From Candidatus Hydrogenedentota bacterium (GTDB lineage Bacteria > Hydrogenedentota > Hydrogenedentia > Hydrogenedentales > SLHB01): DNA of 64,000 nucleotides. The stretch lies in assembly GCA_035416745.1 (NCBI GenBank), contig DAOLNV010000004.1, positions 9,775 through 73,774 of the forward strand. The letters are read 5' to 3'. A program made the translations under genes and the position numbers. Below, piece by piece: positions 50,237-60,017 of this stretch. Each line of letters starts with the position of its first letter. The first letter of the stretch is position 1. A model generated the notes under the pieces. It worked only from the letters and a program-made list of their open reading frames with translations, did no database searches and was not told where the DNA came from.

Positions 50237-52249
50237 ATGAGTTTACGGCTTGTTTGTCTAGCTTCTATTGTGCTGTCTTGGGCGTTCGCGTTCGCGGAGG
50301 AACCCGCGAATCTCGCGGCCAATCCCGGGTTCGAAACGGCGGCGGACGGCGGTTTTCCCGCTCAGTGGAGCGGGAACACCGATGTGTACAGCAGAGACAC
50401 CGCCGTCACGCGTTCCGGCGAAGCGTCGTTGAAGTTCCAGAACGCGGATCCGAACCGGTACGTACTGTGCAGCCAGGCCCTCCAGCTCGAGGCCGGGTTG
50501 CGCTACGAGTTCTCGGCGTGGGTCAAGACCGAGAACATCGAAGGGAACGACAGCGGCGCGACGTTGTGCATCGAATACTGGGATAAGGACGGCAAGTATC
50601 TCGGCGGCGAATACCCCTCGGGCGTCAAAGGGACGAGCGATTGGACCCTGGTGCACGGCATTACCCAGCGCATTCCGGAGGCGGCGGCCGGCCCGTGTCC
50701 GCTCGCGTGCTATGTGCGCCAAGGCATGACCGGAACCGCCTGGTGGGACGACCTGACGGTCAGCCGGTTTATCGAAGACCCGCTCTCGGCGGTGTTGAAG
50801 GCGCCGAATTACCGCAATGAAATCACCCGGAGGGGGCCAAGAGACGTGGTGCTCTTCGTGGAACTGAACCTTCGCGACTATGCGCTGAAACTCGAGGACG
50901 TGTCGCTGCGGTGCGCCGTATATCCGGAGAACGGCGCCGAACCCGCGTTTACCGAACAGCTCGACGCCATTGACGCTGCCTCGTTCGAAATCGCCCTGCG
51001 CTCGCGGAAATTCGAGAAGGGCAACAACCGGCTTGAAATCGCCTTGCTCGAGAAAAGCAGCGGCAAGACCTTCGCCACGGAGACCATCAACGTCAGGCGT
51101 GCCGGCGAACGGGTCACAAGAAAAGTGGATATTGACAATCACAACCGGCTCATTGTCGAAGGGAAACCTTTCTTCCCGCTGGGCATGTATTGGTCGGGCA
51201 TTGACCAGGAACAGCTCGACCTCTACGCCGACAGTGCCTTCAACTGCCTCATGCCCTACGGCATGCCGTCGAAGGAAGAGATGGACATGGCGGAAGCTAA
51301 GGGTCTCAAGGTGCTCTATTCGGTCAAGGACATCTATCACGGCACGGGGTATTGTCCCGATATCATCAAGAGCCGTGACGACGAAGAGCCGTTCATCCGC
51401 GAAAGAGTCGAGGCGTTCAAGGAGCATCCCGCCCTGCTTGCGTGGTACATCAACGACGAACTGCCGCTGAGCATGCTCGACCGCCTCTCGGAGCGCCGCG
51501 GCCTGATGGAGCGCCTCGATCCGGATCATCCGACATGGGTGGTGTTGTATCAGGTGGACGATGTGCGGCAATACCTGCCCACATTCCACGCCATCGGTAC
51601 CGACCCCTACCCCATCCCTAAACGGCCCGTGGCGCTCGCGGGCGAGTTCACGCGCAAAACCGTGGACGCCGTGTGCGGCGCCCGGCCCGTGTGGATGGTG
51701 CCGCAGGTGTTCAATTGGGCAAATTACCACGATACCCCCGAGGAGAAAGCGGAGCACCGCGCACCGACACTCGAAGAGATGCGGTCCATGGCATGGCAGT
51801 GCATCGCCGAAGGCGCGAATGGACTCGTCTTCTACAGTTGGTTCGACCTGCGAAGAGATCCGGCCACGCCATTTGAAGAACAGTGGGCGAAGGTCAAGCA
51901 GGTGGCGGCGGGGATCGCCGCCATGACGCCCGCGCTTCTCTCGACTGAAGAACCCCCCGTCATTGAGGTTGACGAAGAGGATTGGCTCAACTGGACCGTC
52001 AAGCAATACGAGGGCTCCGTGTATCTTATCGCGGTCAACAACGAGCCCGAGAAGCACGTTGCAACGTTCCGCCTGCCGAAAAAGACGAAGAAAGCCATCG
52101 AGCTTGCGACAGGCGAGAAATGGCCCATGCCCGACCGCCGGCAACTCGAGCTGCAGTTCGAACCGCTCGAGGTGCATATCGTCGCGTTGTACGGCATGGG
52201 GCGCGCGTGGAGCGTCGGCGTGTCCCTGAACCTCACCGTTGGATTGTAA
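50237..52249 (+). CDS. Exported CBM-containing glycosidase-like protein
   Basis: 670 residues. AAGGGG precedes the ATG; the signal peptide ends AFAFAEE. Residues 25-180 are a carbohydrate-binding jelly roll (NLAANPGFETAADGGFPAQW, TAWWDDLTVSRF). A small beta domain is followed by a TIM-barrel region (NHNRLIVEGKPFFPLGMYWSG, ALLAWYINDELP near residue 404, HAIGTDPYPIP, GLVFYSWFDL), like clan GH-A beta-glycosidases, with the Glu in NDELP as candidate acid/base. A C-terminal beta domain ends the protein. It starts 50 bp after the upstream hydrolase gene and may be cotranscribed. Confidence 0.8.
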   Translation: MSLRLVCLASIVLSWAFAFAEEPANLAANPGFETAADGGFPAQWSGNTDVYSRDTAVTRSGEASLKFQNADPNRYVLCSQALQLEAGLRYEFSAWVKTENIEGNDSGATLCIEYWDKDGKYLGGEYPSGVKGTSDWTLVHGITQRIPEAAAGPCPLACYVRQGMTGTAWWDDLTVSRFIEDPLSAVLKAPNYRNEITRRGPRDVVLFVELNLRDYALKLEDVSLRCAVYPENGAEPAFTEQLDAIDAASFEIALRSRKFEKGNNRLEIALLEKSSGKTFATETINVRRAGERVTRKVDIDNHNRLIVEGKPFFPLGMYWSGIDQEQLDLYADSAFNCLMPYGMPSKEEMDMAEAKGLKVLYSVKDIYHGTGYCPDIIKSRDDEEPFIRERVEAFKEHPALLAWYINDELPLSMLDRLSERRGLMERLDPDHPTWVVLYQVDDVRQYLPTFHAIGTDPYPIPKRPVALAGEFTRKTVDAVCGARPVWMVPQVFNWANYHDTPEEKAEHRAPTLEEMRSMAWQCIAEGANGLVFYSWFDLRRDPATPFEEQWAKVKQVAAGIAAMTPALLSTEEPPVIEVDEEDWLNWTVKQYEGSVYLIAVNNEPEKHVATFRLPKKTKKAIELATGEKWPMPDRRQLELQFEPLEVHIVALYGMGRAWSVGVSLNLTVGL

Positions 52250-52468
52250 GAATCAGACCGCGGGAACTGTTCGCCGTGGCGTGGTTTCCCGACCACGCCG
52301 CTCATACGACCGAAGGTCTCCTGCTGCCATGCCGCCCGGGAAAGACCCGTCTTGCCCGTGGCATCGCTCGCTTGGGCCAGTCTCGAACGCGCTGTGGCCT
52401 GGCTGCCGTTTCCCTGCTACAATCGCTTCCGATGACGGACATTGCATTACCGGACGAAAGGGCATGTC

Positions 52469-53836
52469 ATGAGACCCACCAGCCGCCGTGATTTCCTCAA
52501 ATATTCGACACGGACCATCGCCGCGCTGTCATCGGCCGCGACTTTTTCCCATACGGCGCGCGGGGAGCATGCCAAACGCGACACGGCCAATGACAAGATT
52601 GTGTTTGGCGTTATCGGACTAGGCGGCCGCGGCCGTGATTTATCCGCGGGCTTTGCCCGCCTTGACGATGCCGAAGTGGCGTATCTGTGCGATGTGGACC
52701 TCGGCCGCGTGGGCGATTTCCCCGATACGATTGCCCGTGAACAAGGGGGGCGGACGCCAAAGGTCGTGCAGGACATGCGGCGCATCTACGACGACCCGGA
52801 CGTCGACGCGGTGGTGATCGCCACGTGCGACCATTGGCATGCCCTCGCGGCGGTCTGGGCCTGCCAGGCGGGCAAGGACGTGTACGTCGAGAAACCGCCG
52901 TCACACAATATCTGGGAAGGACGCAAGATGGTCGAGGCGGCGCGGAAATACAATCGCGTGGTGCAGGCAGGCACCCAGAATCGCAGCGCGCCGTACATTC
53001 ATGAGGCGGCGGAATATATTCGCAGCGGCAGACTGGGCGAGGCGCCCCTGGTAAAGGTGTACAACCTGAAACCCGGCGGGCAATTCCGCGTGCCGGAGGA
53101 CAGTCCTCAACCCGAAGGGCTCGACTACGACATGTACCTCGGACCGGCGCCCAGCCGCCCGTTCAACGAAGCCCATTTTCATAGCGGGTGGAAGAAATTC
53201 TGGGCCTATTCGGGCGGGGACCTGGCTGACGACGGGATTCATCAACTGGATATTGCGCGGCTGTTGGTGGGCGATCCTGCGTACCCCAAGGCAGTCAATT
53301 GCAGCGGCGGGAAACTGGCTTTTAACGACGAGCGCGAGGTGCCCGACACGCAGGTGCTCTCGTTCGAGTACGAAAATGCCGTCGTCACGTTCGAATTGAC
53401 CCAATATACGCCTTACATGCAAAAGACGCCGGATAGGATTCGCATGTCCGACGAGTTTCCCGCATGGCGGTTGAACGCCACCCGGATCGAGGTCTATGGC
53501 AGCCGCGGCCTCATGTATGTCGGGCGGCACGGCGGCGGGTGGCAGGTTGTTACGTCGGATGAACGCGTCAAAGAGCAAGCCCCCGGCCGCATGGAGAACG
53601 AGCGCCATCGCCGGAACTTCCTCGAATGCGTGCGCAGCCGCGAGAAGCCCAACGCCGATATCGAGATCGGGCACCTCAGCGCGGTGATGGTCCATTTGGG
53701 CAATATCGGCGTGCGGCTAGGCGGGCGCCGGCTCGTCATCGACCCGCAATCGGAGCGCATCGTGGGCGATGCCGAGGCGGACGCGCTGGTCAAGCGCGTG
53801 TACCGCGACCCCTACGTGGTGCCGGAGACGGTATAG
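52469..53836 (+). CDS. Tat-exported Gfo/Idh/MocA family oxidoreductase (second copy)
   Basis: 455 residues from the ATG preceded by GAAAGGG. SRRDFLKYSTRTIAALSSAA is a twin-arginine signal. Nucleotide-binding GVIGLGGRGRDLS is intact here, unlike the degenerate copy at 12678. ATCDHWHALAAVWACQAGKDVYVEKPPSHNIWE and YSGGDLADDGIHQLDIARLL give the EKP Lys and the Asp/His motif. The C-terminus (RVYRDPYVVPETV) ends like the first copy, which shows the two are paralogs. A TACAAT -10 box at 52418-52423 lacks a clear -35. Confidence 0.92.
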   Translation: MRPTSRRDFLKYSTRTIAALSSAATFSHTARGEHAKRDTANDKIVFGVIGLGGRGRDLSAGFARLDDAEVAYLCDVDLGRVGDFPDTIAREQGGRTPKVVQDMRRIYDDPDVDAVVIATCDHWHALAAVWACQAGKDVYVEKPPSHNIWEGRKMVEAARKYNRVVQAGTQNRSAPYIHEAAEYIRSGRLGEAPLVKVYNLKPGGQFRVPEDSPQPEGLDYDMYLGPAPSRPFNEAHFHSGWKKFWAYSGGDLADDGIHQLDIARLLVGDPAYPKAVNCSGGKLAFNDEREVPDTQVLSFEYENAVVTFELTQYTPYMQKTPDRIRMSDEFPAWRLNATRIEVYGSRGLMYVGRHGGGWQVVTSDERVKEQAPGRMENERHRRNFLECVRSREKPNADIEIGHLSAVMVHLGNIGVRLGGRRLVIDPQSERIVGDAEADALVKRVYRDPYVVPETV

Positions 53837-53845
53837 GCGCGCCGG

Positions 53846-54919
53846 TCAGGCATTCCCGGGCGCCAGCGGCTGGGACTCGGGGAGACCCGCGGCGGCCAGA
53901 CGAAAGGCCAGGCGTAGAAGACGGTTGCTCCCGCCCAGAAAGTCCGCAAGGCAGATGGTTGCGCGAACGCTTCGGCGGGATATCTTGACTTCGGCCCCCG
54001 ACGTGAAATCACGCTGGCGGTTGATTTTCCGCAGGGTGAGCACGGCCATGCCAATCGCCCACAAGCAGAAATTGCGGATCCCGCGCTCGGACTTGGGAAT
54101 CAGCAGCGTGTAATCGAGGGCGTTCTCGAGGTGGCGGCGCGCCACCGCGATGAGCTGGCCCAGCGCCGCATGGAATGCGGGGTCGCCCGCGGCGCTCTCG
54201 AGATTGCGCAGATCGAAGCCGGCGCGCGCGAACGTCACTTGCGGCAGCCAGCACACGCGGCGCTTCTTGTCGTCCCAGATGTCTTTAAGGATGTTGGTCA
54301 TCTGGAGCCCCTGGCCGAACGAGATGGCGCGGCGCTCGAGCTCGTCTTTGCACGACGCAATGTCCCGCGAATGGGCGCAAAACAACTCGGTCAACATCTC
54401 CCCGACCACTCCCGCGACGTGGTAACAGTACGCGTCGAGGTGTTCTTGATCACGCAGTCCGTCGGTAAACCGGCCCTCCTGAAAATCCTCCATGCCCGCG
54501 GACATGATGCGGATGCACCTCTGCAGCGCAGCCTGGTCGGCGTCTGAGAAACTGTGGGTGATGCGCAACACGCGTTCGGTGTTGCGCACAAGATCGCGTT
54601 CCGCTTCGAGAGTGCTGCCCTGAAGCTTCGAGGCGAGTTCGCGGCCGAACTCACTGCTAGAAGCTTTTAGCTCGACCGCCCCCACGAACCAGTCGTAATA
54701 CCGCCGTTTCTCCTCGAGGGTAAGCGTGTCTGAGTCCTCGATGGTATCGGCAATGCGGCACAACAGATACGCGTTGCCGACCACCGCGCGAAGACCGGAA
54801 GGCAATTGGGGAATGGTCAGCGCAAACGTCCGCGATACCCCCTGCAAGATAGCGTTCTCATACGCGAGATCCTCCACAAGGGCATCAGGGTGCGGCGTGT
54901 CTGTATTCACGGTGTCCAC
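53846..54919 (-). CDS. Squalene/phytoene synthase family protein
   Basis: About 357 residues. The start is uncertain: GTG 54919 is chosen because DLAYENAILQGVSRTFALTIPQLP should lie near the N-terminus and longer frames run into the next gene. Both Asp-rich substrate motifs are intact, CRIADTIEDS and NILKDIWDD, with YCYHVAGVVGEML between them. Members join two prenyl diphosphates head to head to give squalene or phytoene. No hopanoid, carotenoid or other isoprenoid gene is visible nearby. The last 60 residues are poorly conserved. Confidence 0.85.
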   Translation of the reverse strand: MDTVNTDTPHPDALVEDLAYENAILQGVSRTFALTIPQLPSGLRAVVGNAYLLCRIADTIEDSDTLTLEEKRRYYDWFVGAVELKASSSEFGRELASKLQGSTLEAERDLVRNTERVLRITHSFSDADQAALQRCIRIMSAGMEDFQEGRFTDGLRDQEHLDAYCYHVAGVVGEMLTELFCAHSRDIASCKDELERRAISFGQGLQMTNILKDIWDDKKRRVCWLPQVTFARAGFDLRNLESAAGDPAFHAALGQLIAVARRHLENALDYTLLIPKSERGIRNFCLWAIGMAVLTLRKINRQRDFTSGAEVKISRRSVRATICLADFLGGSNRLLRLAFRLAAAGLPESQPLAPGNA

Positions 54920-55074
54920 GGGCTGTTGCGCTTTCTGGAATACGTAATGCGGCTTGTCTGCCGCATAGAATAGTCGCGCCTTCAGAGGGCTGTCAATTCG
55001 TGGAACCGGAAACCTCTGAACCTGCGCGGCGAAACACAGCGCCTGGCCTTGTACCAGGCGGTGGCTTGGCCTCA

Positions 55075-56190
55075 TCAGCACCGTCCGTACTTGTTGACGA
55101 GGTCGCGCATGCGGTGGATCCGGGATTCGTCGGCGCCGGGAGGGACCTGGTCCCCGGCGTTGGCGATGAGGCGCGGGCCGGATTCGCGCAGTTCGAGCCA
55201 TTGCAGGACAGCCCGGTCAAAGGCGGCCACGTCAACACTGGGCAGCCACAGGTTAGGAGGCACACCGCCCGAGAGGATCATGTCCGGGCCCGCTTCCTCG
55301 CGGCAACCTTCCGGGCTGAGGTCGCCGGGGGCCCATGGCGTGACCGCGTCGGCGCAGTCGGCGCCGATGGCGCGAAACATGCCCAGGGCGCCGCGGAGGC
55401 GGCCGTCGATGTGGACCGCGGCGTATTTCCCGGCCCGGTGCAAACGCGCGATGGCTTCGGCATAGTAAGGCCTCGACCACTCCTCGAAGAAGTAGGGCGG
55501 CTGGATATCGCTCGAGAAATTGTCTCCCATGATGATGATTTCCGCGGGAGACCGCGCGAGCATATCGACGCACTCGAGGAGGTTGGCGTTCACGGCGTCG
55601 GCGAACGCGCGCACGGGGCCGTGCATTTCGATGGTGGCGTAGATGGCGCCCTGCACGCCCATCCAGTAGTTGAGAAGGTGGCCCATGGCGCTGTAGCCCG
55701 TGGGGACATAGACCACGCCGGTGTCTCCCACCGCCCGGACCCATTCATCGTAGCGGTCCCAGTGCGGCACATACGTGCGTTGCGAGAGAGCATAGCCCAG
55801 AACATCGAGGTCGCGCTCGGACCGGACACCCCAATCCACGATGCCCCAGGCGTAGTTTTGCGGTTCCCAGCGCCGCCTGCGCGAGATGGCTCCCAGGGGC
55901 GTCTCGATCGTCCACGTGATATGACTTCCGTCCTCGGACTTGGCAACGGCGGCCGTTACATCCTCCGGATAACAGACGTCGTAGAACGATGGCAGTTGGG
56001 GAATGTAGAAGCCCGCACCGGTTTCCCTGTGATACGCGATGAGGTCGGTTTCCGGCTCGCTGTGAACGGCGCTCAGGTCCCACGGTTTCCGGTGCTTGTG
56101 ATAGAACCAGTGGGAGAGATCGAGCATGTAGGGAACAAGGTCCGGGGTTTCCCCCCGGTAAACCGACACGATACGCTCGCGAAGAGTCAT
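55075..56190 (-). CDS. Uroporphyrinogen decarboxylase-family protein (methyltransferase-like)
   Basis: 371 residues from ATG 56190, with GAGAGGAAG upstream. MTLRERIVSVYRGETPDLVPY is the usual opening of URO-D-like TIM barrels found in catabolic loci. MGDNFSSDIQPPYFFEEWSRPY and YAAVHIDGRLRGALGMF match the D-x-x-S and His-Asp metal/cofactor region. The true HemE N-terminal substrate signature is missing, so a corrinoid methyltransferase or demethylase role is more likely than haem synthesis. It abuts the squalene synthase gene on the same strand. Confidence 0.8.
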   Translation of the reverse strand: MTLRERIVSVYRGETPDLVPYMLDLSHWFYHKHRKPWDLSAVHSEPETDLIAYHRETGAGFYIPQLPSFYDVCYPEDVTAAVAKSEDGSHITWTIETPLGAISRRRRWEPQNYAWGIVDWGVRSERDLDVLGYALSQRTYVPHWDRYDEWVRAVGDTGVVYVPTGYSAMGHLLNYWMGVQGAIYATIEMHGPVRAFADAVNANLLECVDMLARSPAEIIIMGDNFSSDIQPPYFFEEWSRPYYAEAIARLHRAGKYAAVHIDGRLRGALGMFRAIGADCADAVTPWAPGDLSPEGCREEAGPDMILSGGVPPNLWLPSVDVAAFDRAVLQWLELRESGPRLIANAGDQVPPGADESRIHRMRDLVNKYGRC

Positions 56191-56390
56191 GGATATCTTC
56201 CTCTCGGTGTTGGCGGTGACAGGATACCCGAGCCAGGCCTCACTATCCAGGCAGGCGAGTTGATTGCCGCAAGTGTTTCCTGATAGCGTCTGGCCCGATT
56301 TCCGAACGCATTCCCCGTTGTCCACGCGTAATTTGAGGCCGGGGCAGCCACGCGCGGCCCCGCTCGCACAGCCAGCCCGGGAGAAGACAT

Positions 56391-58628
56391 ATGAAGAAAG
56401 TCACAGCATTGACGACTTGCCTTATCACCTTTGCGACATTGTTACTGGCAACCTTGTTGACGGGAGCGCCGTGCGCGGCCGCGGCCGAGCTCCGGCTGCC
56501 GGCGGTGTTCGCGGACCACGCCGTCTTACAGCAGAATGCCCGCGTACCCGTTTGGGGATGGGGCGAACCCGGCGAGACGATTACGGTTGCCATCGCGGGG
56601 CAGACCGCAACCGCAATAGCCGGAACCGACGGGCGCTGGCAGGCCGATCTAGCCCCCATGACCGCCGGCGGGCCCCACGAACTCGTTGTGACGGCCGGAA
56701 GCGGCTCGAAAACCTTCTCCGACATTCTGATAGGCGAGGTGTGGCTGGCGTCCGGGCAATCCAACATGCAGTGGTCTATCAAGAACACGGACGGCTGGGA
56801 AGAGGAGCAGGCACGGTGCGCAAACGACAAGATCCGGATTGCAATGGTGTTTCGCACATGCAGCCCGGTTCCGCTCAACGATCTGCAGGGGTGGACGCCG
56901 TGGGCTCCGTGCAACGCCGAGTCATTGGCGAACTGCTGCAACGGCGAAGGGTTTTCGGGAGTGAGTTACTACTTCGCCAAGCATCTTCAGGCGGGTTTGG
57001 GCGTGCCCGTAGGAATCATCAACACGAGTTGGGGCGGGACCCGGATCGAACCGTGGACTCCCCCCGCGGGTTTCGAGCCGATACCGTCGTTGGCCGGCAT
57101 AGTCGCGCAGATTCGGGTAAACCAGCCCAACAGCGCCGAGTACCAGCAGTTGTTGACGGAAGCGATCGCCAAGGTGGAAGCGTGGATTCCGGAAGCCCAG
57201 CTGGCTCTTCAAAACGGCGTATTTCCGCCCGCGCTGCCCGCCATCGCGTCGGCATCGGCTCTGATTAATGAGGGAGCGCCGACAACACTCTACAATGCGA
57301 TGGTCGCGCCGCTCGTGCCCTATGCCAACCGGGGTTTCATCTGGTACCAGGGCGAATCGAACCGGGGCGAGAGCATGCTGTACCGCGACAAGATGGAAGC
57401 GCTCATCAAGGGATGGCGCACTGTGTGGCAGCAGGACGATCTCGCATGTTACTTCGTGCAACTGGCGCCCTACGACTATGGCAACAGCCCCCAGGCCCTG
57501 CCCGAAATCTGGGAAGCCCAGGCGGCCGCAGCGGAGATCCCGGGCGCCGGAATGGCCGTCGTCAACGATATCGGCAATCTGACGGACATCCACCCTACCA
57601 ACAAGGACGATGTGGGCAAGCGCCTCGCGCTGCAAGCCCTCAACAAGACCTATGGGAAAACGGATGTCGTCTGCGAAAGCCCACTCTTCGACCGGTTTGA
57701 GGTCCAAGGGAACGCCATGCGGGTCTATTTCAAGCATGCGAAGTCGCTGAGCACACGGGATGGCGCCGCGCCCACCTGGTTTCAGATTTTCGGTCCGGAC
57801 GGCGCATACCGTGAGGCAACCGCGGCGATCGATGGGACGAGCGTGGTGTTGACGGCTGAGAGCGTCGCCATGCCGGTAGCCGTCTGTTTCGCGTGGAACC
57901 ATTGCGCCCTGCCCAATCTCATGAACGAAGCCGGATTGCCAGCGCCCGCCTTTCGTGCGGGAACCATTCCCATCGACGGGGCGTTGCGGGCGAATGTTCC
58001 GGAGAGCGAAGGATTCGAGCTTGTCTACGCGCTCGACCCGACCAACCTGACGGCAGAGAACAACAAGCCTCGCTACGACGAAGATCGTCACGAGAGTCTT
58101 GCGGGCAGGCGCATCGCGCGCGTCGCCTATTACCTGCAACTCGTCGGACCCGATAACCAGGCGCGATGGGTATATGCGGAGATGGACCCCTTTACACAGG
58201 ATCTCGCGCATATCGGCGTGCCGATTCCTGACGCGGGCGCACAGTATCAGCAGGATCTCGCAAACCTCTTCGTGAAAACCAACATCGAGGGATTGCCCAG
58301 CGGCGCGCTGCCGGGCGGCGTCATCGAGCTGTGGGCCTGCAACTACGGCGCCCAGTGCGCGCGGAGCCTGCCGGAGGCCAGCAACGACCGTTACGATTTC
58401 GACGACACCATGAGCATGGCCACCAATCCCGGTTACGGCTGCCTGCAGATCCACGACGCGGCATCGAAGACCACACTCTTGGCCTTCAACAACCCGATGG
58501 CGGGACGCGGCGCCGACGTAGGCATCGGAAACTGCCCGGGCGAGAATCCGGATTGGACCTTTGCGCACAATGCGGGCAGTTACATCAACGGAAGACTGAT
58601 CGTTTTGGTAAAAACCGCTTCCGAGTAG
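56391..58628 (+). CDS. Exported sialate O-acetylesterase (SASA family)
   Basis: 745 residues with a signal peptide ending near CAAAAE. The family start LRLPAVFADHAVLQQNARVPVWGWG is textbook, followed by a beta-sandwich and the SGNH-type catalytic block ASGQSNMQW with Ser124. GIINTSWGGTRIEPWTP is the second conserved block and TDIHPTNK gives the Asp399/His401 pair. The C-terminal 200 residues (from about 540) are an additional beta domain not found in short members. These enzymes remove O-acetyl groups from sialic acids or xylan. Its product would suit the sialidase-like protein at 35157. Confidence 0.9.
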   Translation: MKKVTALTTCLITFATLLLATLLTGAPCAAAAELRLPAVFADHAVLQQNARVPVWGWGEPGETITVAIAGQTATAIAGTDGRWQADLAPMTAGGPHELVVTAGSGSKTFSDILIGEVWLASGQSNMQWSIKNTDGWEEEQARCANDKIRIAMVFRTCSPVPLNDLQGWTPWAPCNAESLANCCNGEGFSGVSYYFAKHLQAGLGVPVGIINTSWGGTRIEPWTPPAGFEPIPSLAGIVAQIRVNQPNSAEYQQLLTEAIAKVEAWIPEAQLALQNGVFPPALPAIASASALINEGAPTTLYNAMVAPLVPYANRGFIWYQGESNRGESMLYRDKMEALIKGWRTVWQQDDLACYFVQLAPYDYGNSPQALPEIWEAQAAAAEIPGAGMAVVNDIGNLTDIHPTNKDDVGKRLALQALNKTYGKTDVVCESPLFDRFEVQGNAMRVYFKHAKSLSTRDGAAPTWFQIFGPDGAYREATAAIDGTSVVLTAESVAMPVAVCFAWNHCALPNLMNEAGLPAPAFRAGTIPIDGALRANVPESEGFELVYALDPTNLTAENNKPRYDEDRHESLAGRRIARVAYYLQLVGPDNQARWVYAEMDPFTQDLAHIGVPIPDAGAQYQQDLANLFVKTNIEGLPSGALPGGVIELWACNYGAQCARSLPEASNDRYDFDDTMSMATNPGYGCLQIHDAASKTTLLAFNNPMAGRGADVGIGNCPGENPDWTFAHNAGSYINGRLIVLVKTASE

Positions 58629-58639
58629 CCGCGGCCCGG

Positions 58640-59998
58640 TTATTCCATCGTCGTAAGCAGGGTCACGCCGTGACCAGGGCTGTCGATGAGGATCGGCTTG
58701 CTGAAATCGAGGCCCACCTCGTCTACAGGCTGAGGGAAACCCTTGTCTCCTGTCAAGAACCCGTCCGGCGCGTACACGTACCGCCGCGCTGCGGGCGTGC
58801 CTTCGCCAGGTGCTGATAGAGCAATCTGAACACCGTCGTCGCCGCGGTTCACAAGGCAGAACGTCCAGCCGCTGTCCTTTCTCGCCGCCAGCACCCGCAC
58901 CCATGGGGCAGGGTCGGCGACACGGTAGATAGTCGCGCCAGGGGGAACGTAGCGGGCCAGAAGCGCCCACGGGAAGAACCATGGCCGGAGAATCATACCC
59001 TGAGTCTTGTTGCTCCAGAGCCCCCACGCAAAGTCCAGGTGGGAGTTGTCGTCCAATTGCCATGCGCAGACCGCGTGGCTGCCGGCCTGGACCGCCTGGA
59101 CGGCGAAATCGGCCATGAACTCGCCGTAGTAGTGGGTGCCGATTTTGGCGTTGGAAGCCGGGTGGCTGGCGTAATCGTTCATGCCCGCTTCGCCGACGAT
59201 GAACTTCTTGCCGTTCGCGACGGGGTCGTTTTGCCGTGCATAGTGCCACTGGTTCGCGAAATAGTCCTCGAGTTTGCCCGGGGCGACATCCTTGTCCGAC
59301 GCGTACCGGTGCACGTCGTACGCGCCCAGCACGTCTTTGAGTTGATCGACGGCTTTGAAGAGCCAGTCGTCGGCGTTGGAGTGGTCGGGGCCCGCAATGG
59401 TCAGCTGTTTGTCGAGGCCGCGCTGCGAAAAAGCGGCCGCCAGGTTGCGGAGGCCCCCCGCCCATCGCTCGAAATCGCCTATCTCGTAGTTCGGTTCGTT
59501 GACCAGGATGAAGTACCGGATGCACGAGTAGCCTTTGGCGTTCACGAGATGGTCCATATACGTGGCGATGACTTCCGCATAGCGGGGATCATCGGTCTTT
59601 TCGATGCCGGGAGGACGCACCCACTCGCGTTCACAGCCCCAGTCGGTGAGGAGGACAGTGCTTCCCAGGGCCTGGCAAACGTCCAGTTGGCGATAAAGGA
59701 GCTGCATCTCGCGGGTGTTCCAGTCGTATTGCCCTTCGCCGAGGTAACACCATTTCGCCAACATCATCATGCGTGCAACGGGAAGGCGCATCCACTCGAC
59801 GCGCTCCTGCACAACGGCGAACTCCGCATCGGTCACGCCATAGAGGTCGTATCCGCGAGGGTCCCATTCCGCGCCATAGCCGATGAACCCTTCAACAGCG
59901 ATAGCCTCGGGCGCCACAGTGACTGGAAGCGGCTCGGGCTCCGTTGCGCTGAGCGTCAGTGCCGGTGCGAGGGCGGTCCAGATGAGGATGCCGTGCAT
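58640..59998 (-). CDS. Exported clan GH-A glycosidase (GH5/GH39-like)
   Basis: 452 residues; ATG 59998 follows AGGAAGGAA and gives a short signal peptide (ILIWTALAPALTLSA). The barrel carries the two catalytic motifs of clan GH-A: YFILVNEPNYE with Glu168 as acid/base and FIVGEAGMND with Glu270 as nucleophile. VEWMRLPVARMMML, LTDWGCEREW and HAVCAWQLDDNS line the expected cleft. A C-terminal beta domain starts near residue 360. Substrate unknown. The upstream glycosidase-like gene ends 19 bp before this start, so both form an operon. Confidence 0.85.
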   Translation of the reverse strand: MHGILIWTALAPALTLSATEPEPLPVTVAPEAIAVEGFIGYGAEWDPRGYDLYGVTDAEFAVVQERVEWMRLPVARMMMLAKWCYLGEGQYDWNTREMQLLYRQLDVCQALGSTVLLTDWGCEREWVRPPGIEKTDDPRYAEVIATYMDHLVNAKGYSCIRYFILVNEPNYEIGDFERWAGGLRNLAAAFSQRGLDKQLTIAGPDHSNADDWLFKAVDQLKDVLGAYDVHRYASDKDVAPGKLEDYFANQWHYARQNDPVANGKKFIVGEAGMNDYASHPASNAKIGTHYYGEFMADFAVQAVQAGSHAVCAWQLDDNSHLDFAWGLWSNKTQGMILRPWFFPWALLARYVPPGATIYRVADPAPWVRVLAARKDSGWTFCLVNRGDDGVQIALSAPGEGTPAARRYVYAPDGFLTGDKGFPQPVDEVGLDFSKPILIDSPGHGVTLLTTME

Positions 59999-60017
59999 AG
60001 CGCATTTCCTTCCTGTA

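Noticed and set aside
50258..52177. 639-codon antisense open frame
   Set aside because: Mirror of the CBM-glycosidase gene. No signal peptide or family motif.
56922..59525. 867-codon open frame on the minus strand across the sialate O-acetylesterase
   Set aside because: It runs through two real genes, its sequence has no recognisable motif, and the genes it opposes have intact catalytic residues.
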